A stretch of 64,000 nt of DNA. Source: Clostridiaceae bacterium (GTDB lineage: Bacteria > Bacillota > Clostridia > Lachnospirales > Lachnospiraceae). The stretch lies in contig CAJSZV010000001.1 in the NCBI GenBank assembly GCA_910574345.1, forward strand, positions 41,126-105,125, read 5' to 3'. The translations under genes were made by a program, and so were the position numbers. Positions 8,119 to 17,618 of this stretch are shown one piece after another. Within the stretch, counting starts at the first letter, position 1. The number at the start of each line of letters is the position of its first letter. Below the pieces are notes generated by a model. It made no database searches, was not told the origin of the DNA, and saw nothing but the letters and a program-made list of their open reading frames with translations.

Positions 8119-10423
8119 CAAAATTTTACAGAAAGTCAAAGGCTTTCGGGATTACATGAGCCGTTTAAGCGGTGAGGACCTGTCTCATCTGACGGATCTG
8201 TTTAAAGAACGTTTGAGACAAGGGGAGACCCTTGACGACATCTTACCGGAGGCCTATGCCGCCATTTGCGAAGCCGATTACCGGATTCTGGGGAAATTCC
8301 CTTTTGATGTCCAGATTCTGGGAGCAATCGCTCTTCATAAAGGAATTCTGGCGGAGATGAACACCGGGGAGGGAAAGACTCTCACAGCCACCATGCCCTT
8401 ATATCTCAACGGCCTGTCTGGAAAAAGCACCATGCTGCTGACCAGCAATGACTATCTGGCCTTAAGGGATGCCGAGGAGATGGGGCAGGTCTACCGGTTT
8501 ATGGGGCTTTCCGTGGCTGTGGGAGTAAGCCGGAGGGCGGAACAACCTTTAACCAACAAAGAGAAAAAGGAAATCTATGCCGCCGATATTGTGTATACCA
8601 CTCACGGCGGCCTTGGTTTTGATTATCTTGCCAATAACCTGGTAACCAAGGCGGAGGACCGCTTTTTAAGAGAATTTTATTATGTGATTATCGACGAAGC
8701 AGATTCCGTATTATTAGACGCTGCCCAGACTCCTCTTGTAATCTCCGGTTCCCCCAGAGTTCAGTCCAACCTCTATGAACTGGCGGACTTTTTTGTCACG
8801 ACTCTGGCAGAGGGCAGGGATTATGAGAAAGAGGAGAACGCAGTCTGGCTGACGAAAGAAGGCATAAGCTACGCCGAAGGTTTCTTTCAGATCGACAATT
8901 TTTATGATTCCCGGTATTTTGAGATCAACAGGCATGTAACCCTGGCCCTCAGAGCCCACACGCTGTTCGAGAAGAAAAAGTCCTATATGATCTCGGACAG
9001 CGGCGAACTGCAGCTGCTTGACGGCGGGTCAGGCCGGCTTATGGCAGGGGTCAAGTTAAGAGGAGGGCAGCATCAGGCTTTAGAGGCCAAGGAAAAACTG
9101 AAGATATCCCAGGACAGCCGTTCCATGGCTTCCGTTACTTTTCAGACTCTTTTTCGGATGTTTCCCAGGATGTCAGGCATGAGCGGCACCATCTCGGATG
9201 CCGCCCCGGAGATTCGGGATATTTACCACACAGATGTAGTGGTGATCCCCCCAAATCGTCCGGTGCAGAGGAAAGACTTAAAAGATCAGTATTACAAAAA
9301 TAAAGGGGAGCAGTTTGCTGCTGCTATGGAGCGTGCCATTGCTGTCCACAGGACAGGGCAGCCGGTACTCATCGTGGTCACTACGATTCCGGAGACGGAA
9401 CTGGCATCAGGCTATCTGGTGCAGGCCAATATCCCTCACAGCGTTCTCAATGCTGACAACGCTTTTTGGGAAGCACAGATCATAAAAGAGGCTGGGCAGA
9501 TCAACGCCGTTACCGTCTCCACCGGTATGGCAGGAAGAGGGACGGATATCAGACTGGGAGAAGGAGTGAAAGAGTTAGGCGGGCTTGCAGTAATCGGAGT
9601 GGGGCGTATGGGCAATGTCCGGCAGGAGCGTCAGGCCAGAGGCCGGGCAGGAAGACAGGGAGACCCTGGAATCAGCCAGTTTTTCGTATCTCTCCAGGAT
9701 GGGGTGGTAGAAGGAAACGGTCCTTCTGATCTGGACAAATATATAGAAGGCAAAAAAGGGATAAGCGGAAGGAAACTGAAAAAGATCATTGACAGAGCCC
9801 AGGCATTGGGGGAGGAACTGGCTGTCATGTCCCGGAGCCGCTCCGTAAATTACGACCAGGTGATTCAGCAGCAGCGGGAACTGATGTACGACACCAGAAA
9901 CCGGCTATTGGACGGCGGGGGCATGGATGAGAAGAAACTGCTTGAGATTGCAGAGGGAAATATCAGCCGGTTTGTCAGAGGACAGTCTTCCATGACCCTT
10001 ATGAGTCTTCACCGATATATCCTGGATCATATCTCTTACAGGCTGGATGGAAAGACCCGTGAGATCGGTCTGGATGACTCATCTGCCGTGGAAGAGTATC
10101 TGATGAAGCGGGTGCGTCAGGGCCTGGAGGAAAAGAAGAAAAGGACAGGAAGCCAGGTGCAGTTAAACCGATTTATGCGCATAGCCGCCTTAAATGCCAT
10201 TGACAGCGCATGGATCGAGCAGGTGGACTATCTGCAGCAGATGCAGGCCGCCATATCCGGAAGGGCTTTGGCCCAGAGGAATCTTTTGTTTGAGTTCCAG
10301 AAAGACGGTCTGGAGGCTTTTGAAAAGATGGAACTTACGATTCTGGAGAATATTATGAGAAATATTCTTCTCAGCAATGTATATATGGATGCAGACAAGA
10401 GGATTCATATTCTGTTTCCGTAG
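8087..10423 (+). CDS. secA2: Accessory Sec ATPase SecA2
   Basis: Motor ATPase that drives SRRP export through SecY2. The 778-residue protein has a Walker A motif NTGEGKT (about residues 92-99), a DEAD-type Walker B motif IDEADSVLLD (about 197-206), the SAT-like region SGMSGTISD, and the motif-VI region STGMAGRGTDI followed by RQARGRAGRQGDPG. It lacks the C-terminal zinc-binding tail of housekeeping SecA, as expected for SecA2. The start ATG at 8087 lies within asp3 and is preceded by AGGAAA. It is followed 13 bp later by gtfA, with a GGGGGA site between them. Confidence 0.93.
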   Translation: MRQKKHLKEFNKILQKVKGFRDYMSRLSGEDLSHLTDLFKERLRQGETLDDILPEAYAAICEADYRILGKFPFDVQILGAIALHKGILAEMNTGEGKTLTATMPLYLNGLSGKSTMLLTSNDYLALRDAEEMGQVYRFMGLSVAVGVSRRAEQPLTNKEKKEIYAADIVYTTHGGLGFDYLANNLVTKAEDRFLREFYYVIIDEADSVLLDAAQTPLVISGSPRVQSNLYELADFFVTTLAEGRDYEKEENAVWLTKEGISYAEGFFQIDNFYDSRYFEINRHVTLALRAHTLFEKKKSYMISDSGELQLLDGGSGRLMAGVKLRGGQHQALEAKEKLKISQDSRSMASVTFQTLFRMFPRMSGMSGTISDAAPEIRDIYHTDVVVIPPNRPVQRKDLKDQYYKNKGEQFAAAMERAIAVHRTGQPVLIVVTTIPETELASGYLVQANIPHSVLNADNAFWEAQIIKEAGQINAVTVSTGMAGRGTDIRLGEGVKELGGLAVIGVGRMGNVRQERQARGRAGRQGDPGISQFFVSLQDGVVEGNGPSDLDKYIEGKKGISGRKLKKIIDRAQALGEELAVMSRSRSVNYDQVIQQQRELMYDTRNRLLDGGGMDEKKLLEIAEGNISRFVRGQSSMTLMSLHRYILDHISYRLDGKTREIGLDDSSAVEEYLMKRVRQGLEEKKKRTGSQVQLNRFMRIAALNAIDSAWIEQVDYLQQMQAAISGRALAQRNLLFEFQKDGLEAFEKMELTILENIMRNILLSNVYMDADKRIHILFP

Positions 10424-10436
10424 AGAAGGGGGACTT

Positions 10437-11936
10437 ATGATCTATAATTTTAATCTGGGCATCGGCTGGGCCAGCAGCGGCGTGGAATATGCCCAGGCTT
10501 ACAGGGCAGGTGTGCTGCGGAGAATAGGCCGGGAGGCCAGATTTATTTTTACGGATATGTTTCCGACAGATAATATTCAGCATATGACGGAGAATATTGG
10601 TTTTCTGGATTCGGAGGTTATCTGGCTGTACACTTTTTTTACAGACTGTAAAATCGCTCCGGTGACTTACACCTTGACGCAGCTGGAATCTACATTCGGT
10701 AATCGGAATTATTCGGTTTCAAGAGAGGGGGCCAGGGTAAAATACACCTTTGAGGGAACCAATATGTATTACATGGCTTATCTGACTGATGATACGAAAG
10801 ACCGTGTCCACAGGGTGGAGATGGTCTCCGGCGGCTACCTGATTCGGAAAGATTATTTTACCTACTGCAGGATCTACACGGAATATTATGCCCCTTTAGA
10901 CCGCCAGGCTCACCTGTATCAGCGGAGGTTCTTCAATCAGGACGGGACCGTAGCCTATGAGGAGATCATGGATGGCGACGCGGTTATGTACCAGTTTCCG
11001 GACAGGCTCATCTGTTCCAAAGCAGAACTGGTGGGCTATCTGGTATCCAGGCTGAACCTTACGAAAGAGGATATGGTGATCATCGACAGGACTACGGATA
11101 TCGGCCAGACCATTATGCAGAATGCAGCGCCGGCAAAGATCGGCATTGCTATACATGCGGATCATTTCAGCGAAAGCGGAACAGACGAAGATCATATCCT
11201 GTGGAATAACTACTATGAGTATGCCTTCTCTCAACACAAATATATGGATTTTTACATTGTATCCACAGACGCCCAGAACAGTCTTTTGGCGGAACAGTTC
11301 CGGAAATATATGGGTGTGGCTCCCTTTATCGTGACGATTCCTGTAGGAAGCCTGGATGAACTTAAGTACCCGGAAAGCGGAAGAATAAAGCATTCCCTCA
11401 TTACCGCTTCAAGACTTGCCGGGGAAAAGCACATAGACTGGCTGATCGAAGCTGTGGCGGAGGTCAGAAAGACCGTGGGAGATGTATCCTTAGATATCTA
11501 CGGGAAAGGGAAAGAGGAGGAGAGCCTAAGCAGGCTCATGGAAAGCCTTGACTGCACTGATTACATACGTCTGAGGGGACAGCACCGGATGGACCAGGTA
11601 TACAAGGGGTATGAAGCCTACGTATCGGCATCCGCCAGCGAAGGGTTCGGCCTTTCCCTGATGGAAGCCATCGGTTCCGGTCTTCCTATTGTAGGGTTTG
11701 ATGTCCGTTATGGCAATCAGAACTTTATTGACGAGGGTAAGAACGGGTATAAGATCCCTTACGATGAACGGATGGATAAAAAGGAGCGGATTCATCACCT
11801 GGCCCGGTGTATCATCCGGTTGTTTACCCAGGCGGATCTGGAGGAGTTTCACAGACATTCCTATGAGAAGGCCCGTACCTATCTGACAGAGGAGGTGGAA
11901 AAGAGATGGATAAATTTATTAGACCGGATGATGTAG
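10437..11936 (+). CDS. gtfA: SRRP O-GlcNAc transferase GtfA
   Basis: Catalytic subunit of the GtfA/GtfB complex, which adds GlcNAc to Ser/Thr of the nascent SRRP in the cytoplasm. The N-terminal motif NLGIGWASSGVEYAQA is a hallmark of GtfA. The C-terminal GT4-type donor site EGFGLSLMEAIGSGLPIVGFD is also present. Length is 499 residues, as in streptococci (about 500). The chosen ATG at 10437 follows AAGGGGGAC; an earlier in-frame ATG lies inside secA2. The end overlaps gtfB by 31 bp. Confidence 0.92.
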   Translation: MIYNFNLGIGWASSGVEYAQAYRAGVLRRIGREARFIFTDMFPTDNIQHMTENIGFLDSEVIWLYTFFTDCKIAPVTYTLTQLESTFGNRNYSVSREGARVKYTFEGTNMYYMAYLTDDTKDRVHRVEMVSGGYLIRKDYFTYCRIYTEYYAPLDRQAHLYQRRFFNQDGTVAYEEIMDGDAVMYQFPDRLICSKAELVGYLVSRLNLTKEDMVIIDRTTDIGQTIMQNAAPAKIGIAIHADHFSESGTDEDHILWNNYYEYAFSQHKYMDFYIVSTDAQNSLLAEQFRKYMGVAPFIVTIPVGSLDELKYPESGRIKHSLITASRLAGEKHIDWLIEAVAEVRKTVGDVSLDIYGKGKEEESLSRLMESLDCTDYIRLRGQHRMDQVYKGYEAYVSASASEGFGLSLMEAIGSGLPIVGFDVRYGNQNFIDEGKNGYKIPYDERMDKKERIHHLARCIIRLFTQADLEEFHRHSYEKARTYLTEEVEKRWINLLDRMM

Positions 11937-14293
11937 TATTGCTGCTGAATTATTATTCTTCAGACAGCCGAAACCTCTGTGAATCTTTTCGGAAAGCCGG
12001 ATACGGCTTCAGGGCCGTGGTCATCGAGGATGACGGATTTTTGCCGGAGGATGTAATGTCCGTATACGGGTTCTTTCTGGGAAACTTTAAAGGCGAGAAA
12101 GGAATTCCTGGAAAACCCAGATATTTTAACGAGATCAGGGTGCCCAAGCACTGGGAGATCAGCGGAAACAATACGGTAGGAGAGATTCATGACCTGCACC
12201 GGATGAGAGGGAAGATCTTTTATACAGAGCCTTCTCACAAGCGGCTGGTGAAGATCGTGGACTGGTATGATGAAAATAAAATCCCCAGATCCAGTGACCA
12301 CTATAACCGCTGGGGGGCGCTGTATGCCAGAACCACTTTTAACGCCAGGGGACAAAAGGTGAACAAGTCCTATTTTTCAGGGGCAGGGCGGGAAGTGATC
12401 GTAGAGAACTATGTGACAGGGGATATTATTCTCAATGATAAGGATCAGGTAAGGATCTTTCCCAATAAGACGGATTTTGTCCTCTATGCCCTGAAATGCG
12501 CCGGGTTTGAGAAGAACAGGATTTTCTACAATTCCCTGTCTACGCCCTTTTTTGTATCTCAGCGTTTCCACGGGGTGCATAAGAGGGATATTCTGTTCTG
12601 GCAGGAAACGGAAAGGGACGACATTCCGGGCAATATGCAGATCATCCTGAGGGGGCAGGCCAGCCGCACATCAAAGATTATGGTGCAGAAAAGGCGGACT
12701 TATGACGGACTTATGAAACTGGGGGCGTCGCCGGAGACAGTGCACAAGCTGGGATTTATCTATCCTTTTGAGAAGGCCAACAGGCACAGGCCGGAAGCAC
12801 TGATCTGTACCAATTCTGACCGGATCGAACACGTAAGGGAGATGGTGGAAGCTCTTCCCGGACTGCATTTCCATATTGCAGCCCTTACGGAGATGTCGTC
12901 TAAGCTTATGTCCATGGAGAGCTTTGAGAACGTGACCCTTTATCCGGGGATAAAGGCGGAGATGACAGAGGAACTTTTTGAGAGATGTGACTATTACCTG
13001 GATATTAACCGGGAGTCTGAGATCGTGTCAGCAGTGTATCAGGCATTTTTACACGACCATCTGATCTTTGCATTTAAAGAGACCATACACAACCAGGACT
13101 ATGTGGCAGATGAGCGGATATACGGTCTGGATGAGTGGAGCAGGATGGCTGCGGATATCAGGCGGGCTTTGGAGGATGAGAAGGAACTGGACAGGATGCT
13201 TAAGGGCCAGAGGACAGCGGCCCTGGCGGAGACAGAGGAAGGATACTTACAGTTTGAAGAGAAAAAGAGAAGAATCGTGAAGGAAAACCGCCCTGTCACC
13301 ATGTATATCACGAACCTTTATGGAGAGAATTCCAGGGAGACCAGGGTGATGGCCCAACAGAATGTGGCTTGTCTTGCCAGAGAACTTGGATTTAAGGAGA
13401 TGCCTGTTTTTAAGTACCAGATAGGCGCTGTGACAAAAGACAATCTGAGAAAAGAGGCAGCCAGAATTACTTCTGCCCTTCAGGATCATGACATTGTCCT
13501 TTTCCAGTCTCCGTCATGGAACCGGGGAGCTTATGATAAAGAGCTTCTAAAGGAGATTCGGCACCACAGAAACATCCGTCTTGCCATCTTTATCCATGAT
13601 GTCATGCCCCTGATGACGGGAGGGACAGAGTATGACTACCAACAGGTTATAGAGGGCTACAACCTTGCCGACCTGATTATCGTTCCCACGGAGAGTATGT
13701 TGGATTTCCTGAGAAAGGGGGGCCTGACAGTAAAGAAAACTTTGCTTCAGCCCATGTGGGATCTGCCTTTTTCTGAGGAACTAAGGGAACCGGAATTTAA
13801 CCGACAGATCATCTTCAGCGGATCGCCGGAGAGGTTTTCTTTTGTCTCGTCCTGGAATTATGACATTCCCCTGCGGCTGTTCGGAGACGGGAAGCCGGAA
13901 CCAGGGGGACAGAATATCATCCGGGAAGGATGGAAGAATACAACCGAGCTGCTCATGGAGTACATCAGGGGCGGGTTCGGACTGGTATGGGAGCAGAGCG
14001 TTCAGCCGGACTATTATAAGAGCTGTCAGCCTCATAAACTAGCGGCCTATCTGGCAGCCGGGATTCCGGTGATTATGGAAAAGGGGCTGCCCCATGAACA
14101 GACGGTGCTGGATTATGAGCTGGGGTTTGTGACAGATTCTCTTGAAGAGGCAGTTGCCAGAGTGAAACAGGCGACGGAGGAAGAGTACCGTCGTCTGGCG
14201 GACCATGCGAAACCCATTGGCAATCTGGTAAAGGGCGGGTTCTTTACGAAGAAACTGCTGATTGATGCGGTTAATTATCTGATGTTGGGTTAA
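11906..14293 (+). CDS. gtfB: Fusion of GtfB chaperone subunit and Gtf3-type glycosyltransferase
   Basis: Residues about 1-450 match GtfB, the co-subunit that recruits acceptor SRRP to GtfA. Residues about 460-795, starting near VTMYITNLYG, are a separate glycosyltransferase of the Gtf3/Nss type, which adds the second sugar to GlcNAc. This half contains FQSPSWN, FIHDVMPLM and a C-terminal YLAAGIPVIMEKG donor-site motif. Most streptococci encode these as two proteins, so a 795-residue fusion would tie priming and extension together. The start ATG at 11906 follows GGAGGTGG. The fused half is clearly similar to the next gene, indicating duplication. Confidence 0.88.
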   Translation: MDKFIRPDDVVLLLNYYSSDSRNLCESFRKAGYGFRAVVIEDDGFLPEDVMSVYGFFLGNFKGEKGIPGKPRYFNEIRVPKHWEISGNNTVGEIHDLHRMRGKIFYTEPSHKRLVKIVDWYDENKIPRSSDHYNRWGALYARTTFNARGQKVNKSYFSGAGREVIVENYVTGDIILNDKDQVRIFPNKTDFVLYALKCAGFEKNRIFYNSLSTPFFVSQRFHGVHKRDILFWQETERDDIPGNMQIILRGQASRTSKIMVQKRRTYDGLMKLGASPETVHKLGFIYPFEKANRHRPEALICTNSDRIEHVREMVEALPGLHFHIAALTEMSSKLMSMESFENVTLYPGIKAEMTEELFERCDYYLDINRESEIVSAVYQAFLHDHLIFAFKETIHNQDYVADERIYGLDEWSRMAADIRRALEDEKELDRMLKGQRTAALAETEEGYLQFEEKKRRIVKENRPVTMYITNLYGENSRETRVMAQQNVACLARELGFKEMPVFKYQIGAVTKDNLRKEAARITSALQDHDIVLFQSPSWNRGAYDKELLKEIRHHRNIRLAIFIHDVMPLMTGGTEYDYQQVIEGYNLADLIIVPTESMLDFLRKGGLTVKKTLLQPMWDLPFSEELREPEFNRQIIFSGSPERFSFVSSWNYDIPLRLFGDGKPEPGGQNIIREGWKNTTELLMEYIRGGFGLVWEQSVQPDYYKSCQPHKLAAYLAAGIPVIMEKGLPHEQTVLDYELGFVTDSLEEAVARVKQATEEEYRRLADHAKPIGNLVKGGFFTKKLLIDAVNYLMLG

Positions 14294-14320
14294 AAGGACA
14301 GATGCAAGGAGAAACGGCCT

Positions 14321-15316
14321 ATGAAAATGCATATTACGAATTTATATGGCGCCTGGGGTACCCATGCCTTTGCACAGCAGAATGTTGCTCAAATTGCCGG
14401 AAAGATGGGATACAAGGAGATAGCTCTCTACAGTTATGGTGCAGAGTATGATACCCCTGGGGAACTGAGAAAAAGGCTTGATGGAATTACTTCGGCAGTA
14501 GAAGACGGAGATCTTGTTATATTTCAGTCTCCGTCATGGAATGCCACATATTATGATAAGAAACTGCTGGAAGTAATCCGGCTTCACAGAGATATCCGGC
14601 TTGCAGTTTTTATCCATGATGTGATTCCCATGATGTTTGAGGGAGTTCCGGAAGAAAACTATAGTCAGGCAATAGAAATTTACAACATGGCTGATCTTGT
14701 CATCGTCCCCTCCGAAGAAATGCTGGCCTTTTTACAGAAAAACGGATTAAAGGTTGGACGGGTTCTGATTCAGACCATGTGGGATTTGCCGTTTTCAGGG
14801 GAACTTAAGGTACCGGAGTTCAGAAGAGCCGTATTTTTTCCAGGTTCTCCTAAAAGGTTTGGCTTTGTGTCATCCTGGAATTATGATGTTCCCCTGGAAC
14901 TGTTTACAAATGAGGATTTTGCGGCAGACGGGCAGAATATTCATCTGAATGGCTGGAAAAATATAACCGAACTCCTGATGGAATATGGGAAAGGCGGATT
15001 CGGCCTGATCTGGCCCCAGACAGTTCCGGCAAGCTATTATAAATATCACCAGCCCTATAAGCTATCAACCTACCTGGCCGCCGGGATTCCGGTTATCCTA
15101 CGAAAAGGGCTTCCCAGAGAACAGGCTATTTTGGAATATGGGCTGGGATTTTCTGTTGATTCGGCAGAAGAGGCGGCAGATATTGTGAAAAACATTACAG
15201 AGGATGAGTATTACCAGCTGGTGGACAATATAAAAAATATCAGTTTTCTCATAAGGGGAGGATTCTTTACGAAAAAACTTTTGATGGATACAGTCAACTA
15301 TCTCCTGTTAAGCTAA
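14321..15316 (+). CDS. Gtf3-type glycosyltransferase of the SRRP locus
   Basis: The 331-residue protein is a stand-alone relative of the C-terminal half of the preceding fusion. They share ITNLYG, FQSPSWN, FIHDV, GRGGFFTKKLL-like and YLAAGIPVI segments. Known Gtf3 enzymes transfer a hexose from UDP-sugar to the protein-bound GlcNAc. Two paralogues suggest that the glycan is extended by at least two steps, or that the donors differ. AAGGAGAAA precedes the ATG at 14321, and the next in-frame ATG (14327) is also possible. It is the last gene before a terminator, so it closes the accessory Sec operon. Confidence 0.85.
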   Translation: MKMHITNLYGAWGTHAFAQQNVAQIAGKMGYKEIALYSYGAEYDTPGELRKRLDGITSAVEDGDLVIFQSPSWNATYYDKKLLEVIRLHRDIRLAVFIHDVIPMMFEGVPEENYSQAIEIYNMADLVIVPSEEMLAFLQKNGLKVGRVLIQTMWDLPFSGELKVPEFRRAVFFPGSPKRFGFVSSWNYDVPLELFTNEDFAADGQNIHLNGWKNITELLMEYGKGGFGLIWPQTVPASYYKYHQPYKLSTYLAAGIPVILRKGLPREQAILEYGLGFSVDSAEEAADIVKNITEDEYYQLVDNIKNISFLIRGGFFTKKLLMDTVNYLLLS

Positions 15317-15456
15317 AAAGATGTTAAACGCAGAAAAATAGTCGAAATTAAAAGCTAAATGGAGAAAGCTTTTAACAGCTGCAATGATGTAAAGCTATTT
15401 TGTTGTAAAAGGCATTTGCCTGGAGAATGCTGAGGACTATGAAAAGTCTTCTTATC

Positions 15457-15500
15457 AAAAAAGAACATTTTCAGATTTCATTCTGGAAATGTTCTTTTTT
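15457..15500 (+). terminator. Rho-independent terminator, accessory Sec operon
   Basis: AAAAGAACATTTTCAGA pairs with TCTGGAAATGTTCTTTT around a 6-nt loop, followed by TTTTTT. The A-rich left flank makes it usable from both sides, so it may also end the convergent carrier gene. The rest of 15317-15530 holds no gene that I can support. Confidence 0.85.
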
Positions 15501-15530
15501 AGTTACAGCCTCTTCTTATATCGGAAGAGA

Positions 15531-17153
15531 TTACACCCCTTCTACAGTATTATCCAAATATTTCAGAACAAAGATTACGCCCATCATGAGAACAATGCCT
15601 ACGGGCAGGGCAATCCAGGCAGTCTGGACAAAACCGGCTATGATGTAGGTGATAAAGGACACCACGGCAGCGGTAACAGCGTAAGGCAGCTGAGTCATGA
15701 CATGGTTCACATGTTCGCACTGGGCTCCGGCCGATGCCATGATGGTGGTGTCGGAGATAGGAGAGCAGTGGTCACCGCAGACGGCACCTGCCATACATGC
15801 GGAGATGGAGATGATCATCAGCTGAGGATTGCTGTTCTCAAATACGGCTACAACAATGGGGATGAGGATTCCGAAAGTTCCCCAGGAAGTTCCCGTGGCA
15901 AAAGCCAGAAAACATCCTACCACAAAGATAATAGCCGGAAGGAAGTTTAAGAATCCGGAGGCGCTGGATTCCACAAGGGCGGCAACATATACATCCGCTC
16001 CCAGGCTGTCGGTCATAGCTTTTAAGGACCAGGCAAAGGTCAGAATCAGAATGGCCGGAACCATGGCTTTAAAGCCTTCCGGAATACATGCCATACAGTC
16101 GGAGAATTTTAAAACCCGGCGGATCTGGTAAAGGCCAATGGTAATAACCAGCCCGAAGAAGCTGCCGTAGGTCAGTCCCAGGGAGGCATCGGACTGGGAA
16201 AAGGCGGTGACAAAATCCGTTCCGGTGAAAAAGCCGCCGGTGTAAAGCATACCCAGTACGCAGCAGATAATCAGGGATACAATGGGAATCAAAAGGTCCA
16301 TAACCTTGCCTTTGGCTTCCGACAGTTCATCTTTCACAAGGCCGTAGGGACGGCCCGGAGTCGTATAGAGATCGCCCTTGACAGCATTTAATTCGTGGGT
16401 CCTCATAGGCCCGAATTCCATCTTCATCACCACCATGCCCACCATCATGACAATGGTGAGAATGGCGTAGAAGTTGTAAGGAATGGCTCTTATGAAAATG
16501 GAAAATCCGTCTTCACCCTCCACGAACCCGGTAACTGCGGCAGCCCAGGAAGAGATGGGGGCGATGATGCATACGGGAGCCGCGGTGGCGTCGATAAGGT
16601 AGGACAGCTTGGCCCTGGACACTTTGAATTTGTCCGATACAGGGCGCATGACGCTTCCCACAGTCAGGCAGTTAAAATAATCGTCAATAAAGATAAGAAC
16701 GCCTAAAAGGATGGTGGCTAACTGGGCCCCTACCCGGCCCTTGATCTTCTCAGCGGCAAACTGGCCGAAGGCGGCGGAACCGCCGGCCTTGTTCATAAGG
16801 CTTACCATGGTTCCCAGAATAACCAGGAATACCAGGATTCCAACATTGTAGCTGTTGGACAGGACACCGATGATGCCGTCCTCAAAAATATGGGTGAAGG
16901 TGGCTTCAAACCGGAAACCGGAATACAGAAGGCCGCCCATGAGGATTCCCACAAAGAGGGAACTGTAGACTTCCTTGGTAATCAGGGCCAGGCCGATGGC
17001 CACCACAGGGGGAACCAGGGCCCAGAAGGTGGCGTAGACGGCGGGAATATATTCCGCCTCCCCCTCAGCCGCCAGAGCAGTGACGGAACAGGCCAGGCTC
17101 ATTATGAGGACTGTTCCCAGGGTCAGCAATGCTTTCTTTCTTGCAGGGTACAT
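15531..17153 (-). CDS. lysW: NhaC-family antiporter, probable lysine transporter (LysW-type)
   Basis: Multi-pass carrier of the Na+/H+ antiporter NhaC superfamily. The 540-residue product has about twelve hydrophobic segments and family motifs FIDDYFNCLTVG and GDHCSPISDTT. The annotated start is the ATG at 17153, with GGAG 7 nt upstream; the ATG at 17159 is too close to the site. A lysine riboswitch and a terminator hairpin lie in its leader. NhaC-family genes under this riboswitch were named LysW and predicted to import lysine, so I infer lysine rather than Na+/H+ exchange. The substrate is not shown by the protein sequence itself. Confidence 0.8.
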   Translation of the reverse strand: MYPARKKALLTLGTVLIMSLACSVTALAAEGEAEYIPAVYATFWALVPPVVAIGLALITKEVYSSLFVGILMGGLLYSGFRFEATFTHIFEDGIIGVLSNSYNVGILVFLVILGTMVSLMNKAGGSAAFGQFAAEKIKGRVGAQLATILLGVLIFIDDYFNCLTVGSVMRPVSDKFKVSRAKLSYLIDATAAPVCIIAPISSWAAAVTGFVEGEDGFSIFIRAIPYNFYAILTIVMMVGMVVMKMEFGPMRTHELNAVKGDLYTTPGRPYGLVKDELSEAKGKVMDLLIPIVSLIICCVLGMLYTGGFFTGTDFVTAFSQSDASLGLTYGSFFGLVITIGLYQIRRVLKFSDCMACIPEGFKAMVPAILILTFAWSLKAMTDSLGADVYVAALVESSASGFLNFLPAIIFVVGCFLAFATGTSWGTFGILIPIVVAVFENSNPQLMIISISACMAGAVCGDHCSPISDTTIMASAGAQCEHVNHVMTQLPYAVTAAVVSFITYIIAGFVQTAWIALPVGIVLMMGVIFVLKYLDNTVEGV

Positions 17154-17235
17154 GATCATTCTCCTTTTTTCTTTGATCAGGGAAGCCGCCCCGAAAAAGG
17201 GTCGGCATTCCTGTGCAGCAGTACAGCGCGCAGGC

Positions 17236-17288
17236 ATAACAAAAACACCGCAGACGGCGCTGCTCTCTGCAAAGCGCGTCTGCGGTGT
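17236..17288 (-). terminator. Riboswitch expression-platform terminator
   Basis: On the minus strand ACACCGCAGACG pairs perfectly with CGTCTGCGGTGT (stems 17277-17288 and 17245-17256), followed by TTTTTGTTATG. It lies between the lysine aptamer and the carrier start, so it can stop transcription when lysine is bound. Confidence 0.85.
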
Positions 17289-17324
17289 GTGCATATATAA
17301 TAAGTACACGAAACCAGACAAGTG

Positions 17325-17495
17325 ATAGCGCTCCACATCTGTGACAGTACGCCGCATATTCTGCGTCGTCCCAGGAAGTCATGCCCGACCCGGCATAAAA
17401 CCCTTCGGCGAAATCCCCTTTCTCAAAAAACGGCGGTCCGGCTATAGTTTTTTGATACTCTTGAATCCCGCGCCTCTATCCTGTTAAGGTCTGCG
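17325..17495 (-). promoter_or_regulatory. Lysine riboswitch (L box)
   Basis: Read on the minus strand, the leader has the order of conserved lysine-aptamer blocks: GATAGAGGCGCG, AGAGTATC, AAAGGGGATTTCGCCGAAGG, CCGGGTCGGGC with a matching GACTTCCTGGG region, and a final TACTGTCAC that closes the basal stem with ACAG. It precedes a terminator and an NhaC-family gene, which is a known regulon arrangement. Expected action: high lysine favours the terminator. Recognition rests on consensus blocks and not on a covariance-model score. Confidence 0.85.
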
Positions 17496-17542
17496 ATATG
17501 TAACAGTTTACCACGGTTTCATAAAAAAGAAAAGAAGAATAT

Positions 17543-17571
17543 TTGTCTTTTCTGTAAAAACATGGTAGAAT
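17543..17571 (+). promoter_or_regulatory. Predicted sigma-A promoter of the MATE gene
   Basis: TTGTCT (17543-17548) and TAGAAT (17566-17571) are separated by 17 bp and lie about 50 bp before the MATE start. Confidence 0.55.
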
Positions 17572-17618
17572 TTTTACAATGTCTTCGGACAGGCAATAAG
17601 AAAGGAGCTGTTTTAATT

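Noticed and set aside
15829..17325. Plus-strand open frames opposite the NhaC-family gene
   Set aside because: They are shadows of a well-supported membrane carrier on the other strand.
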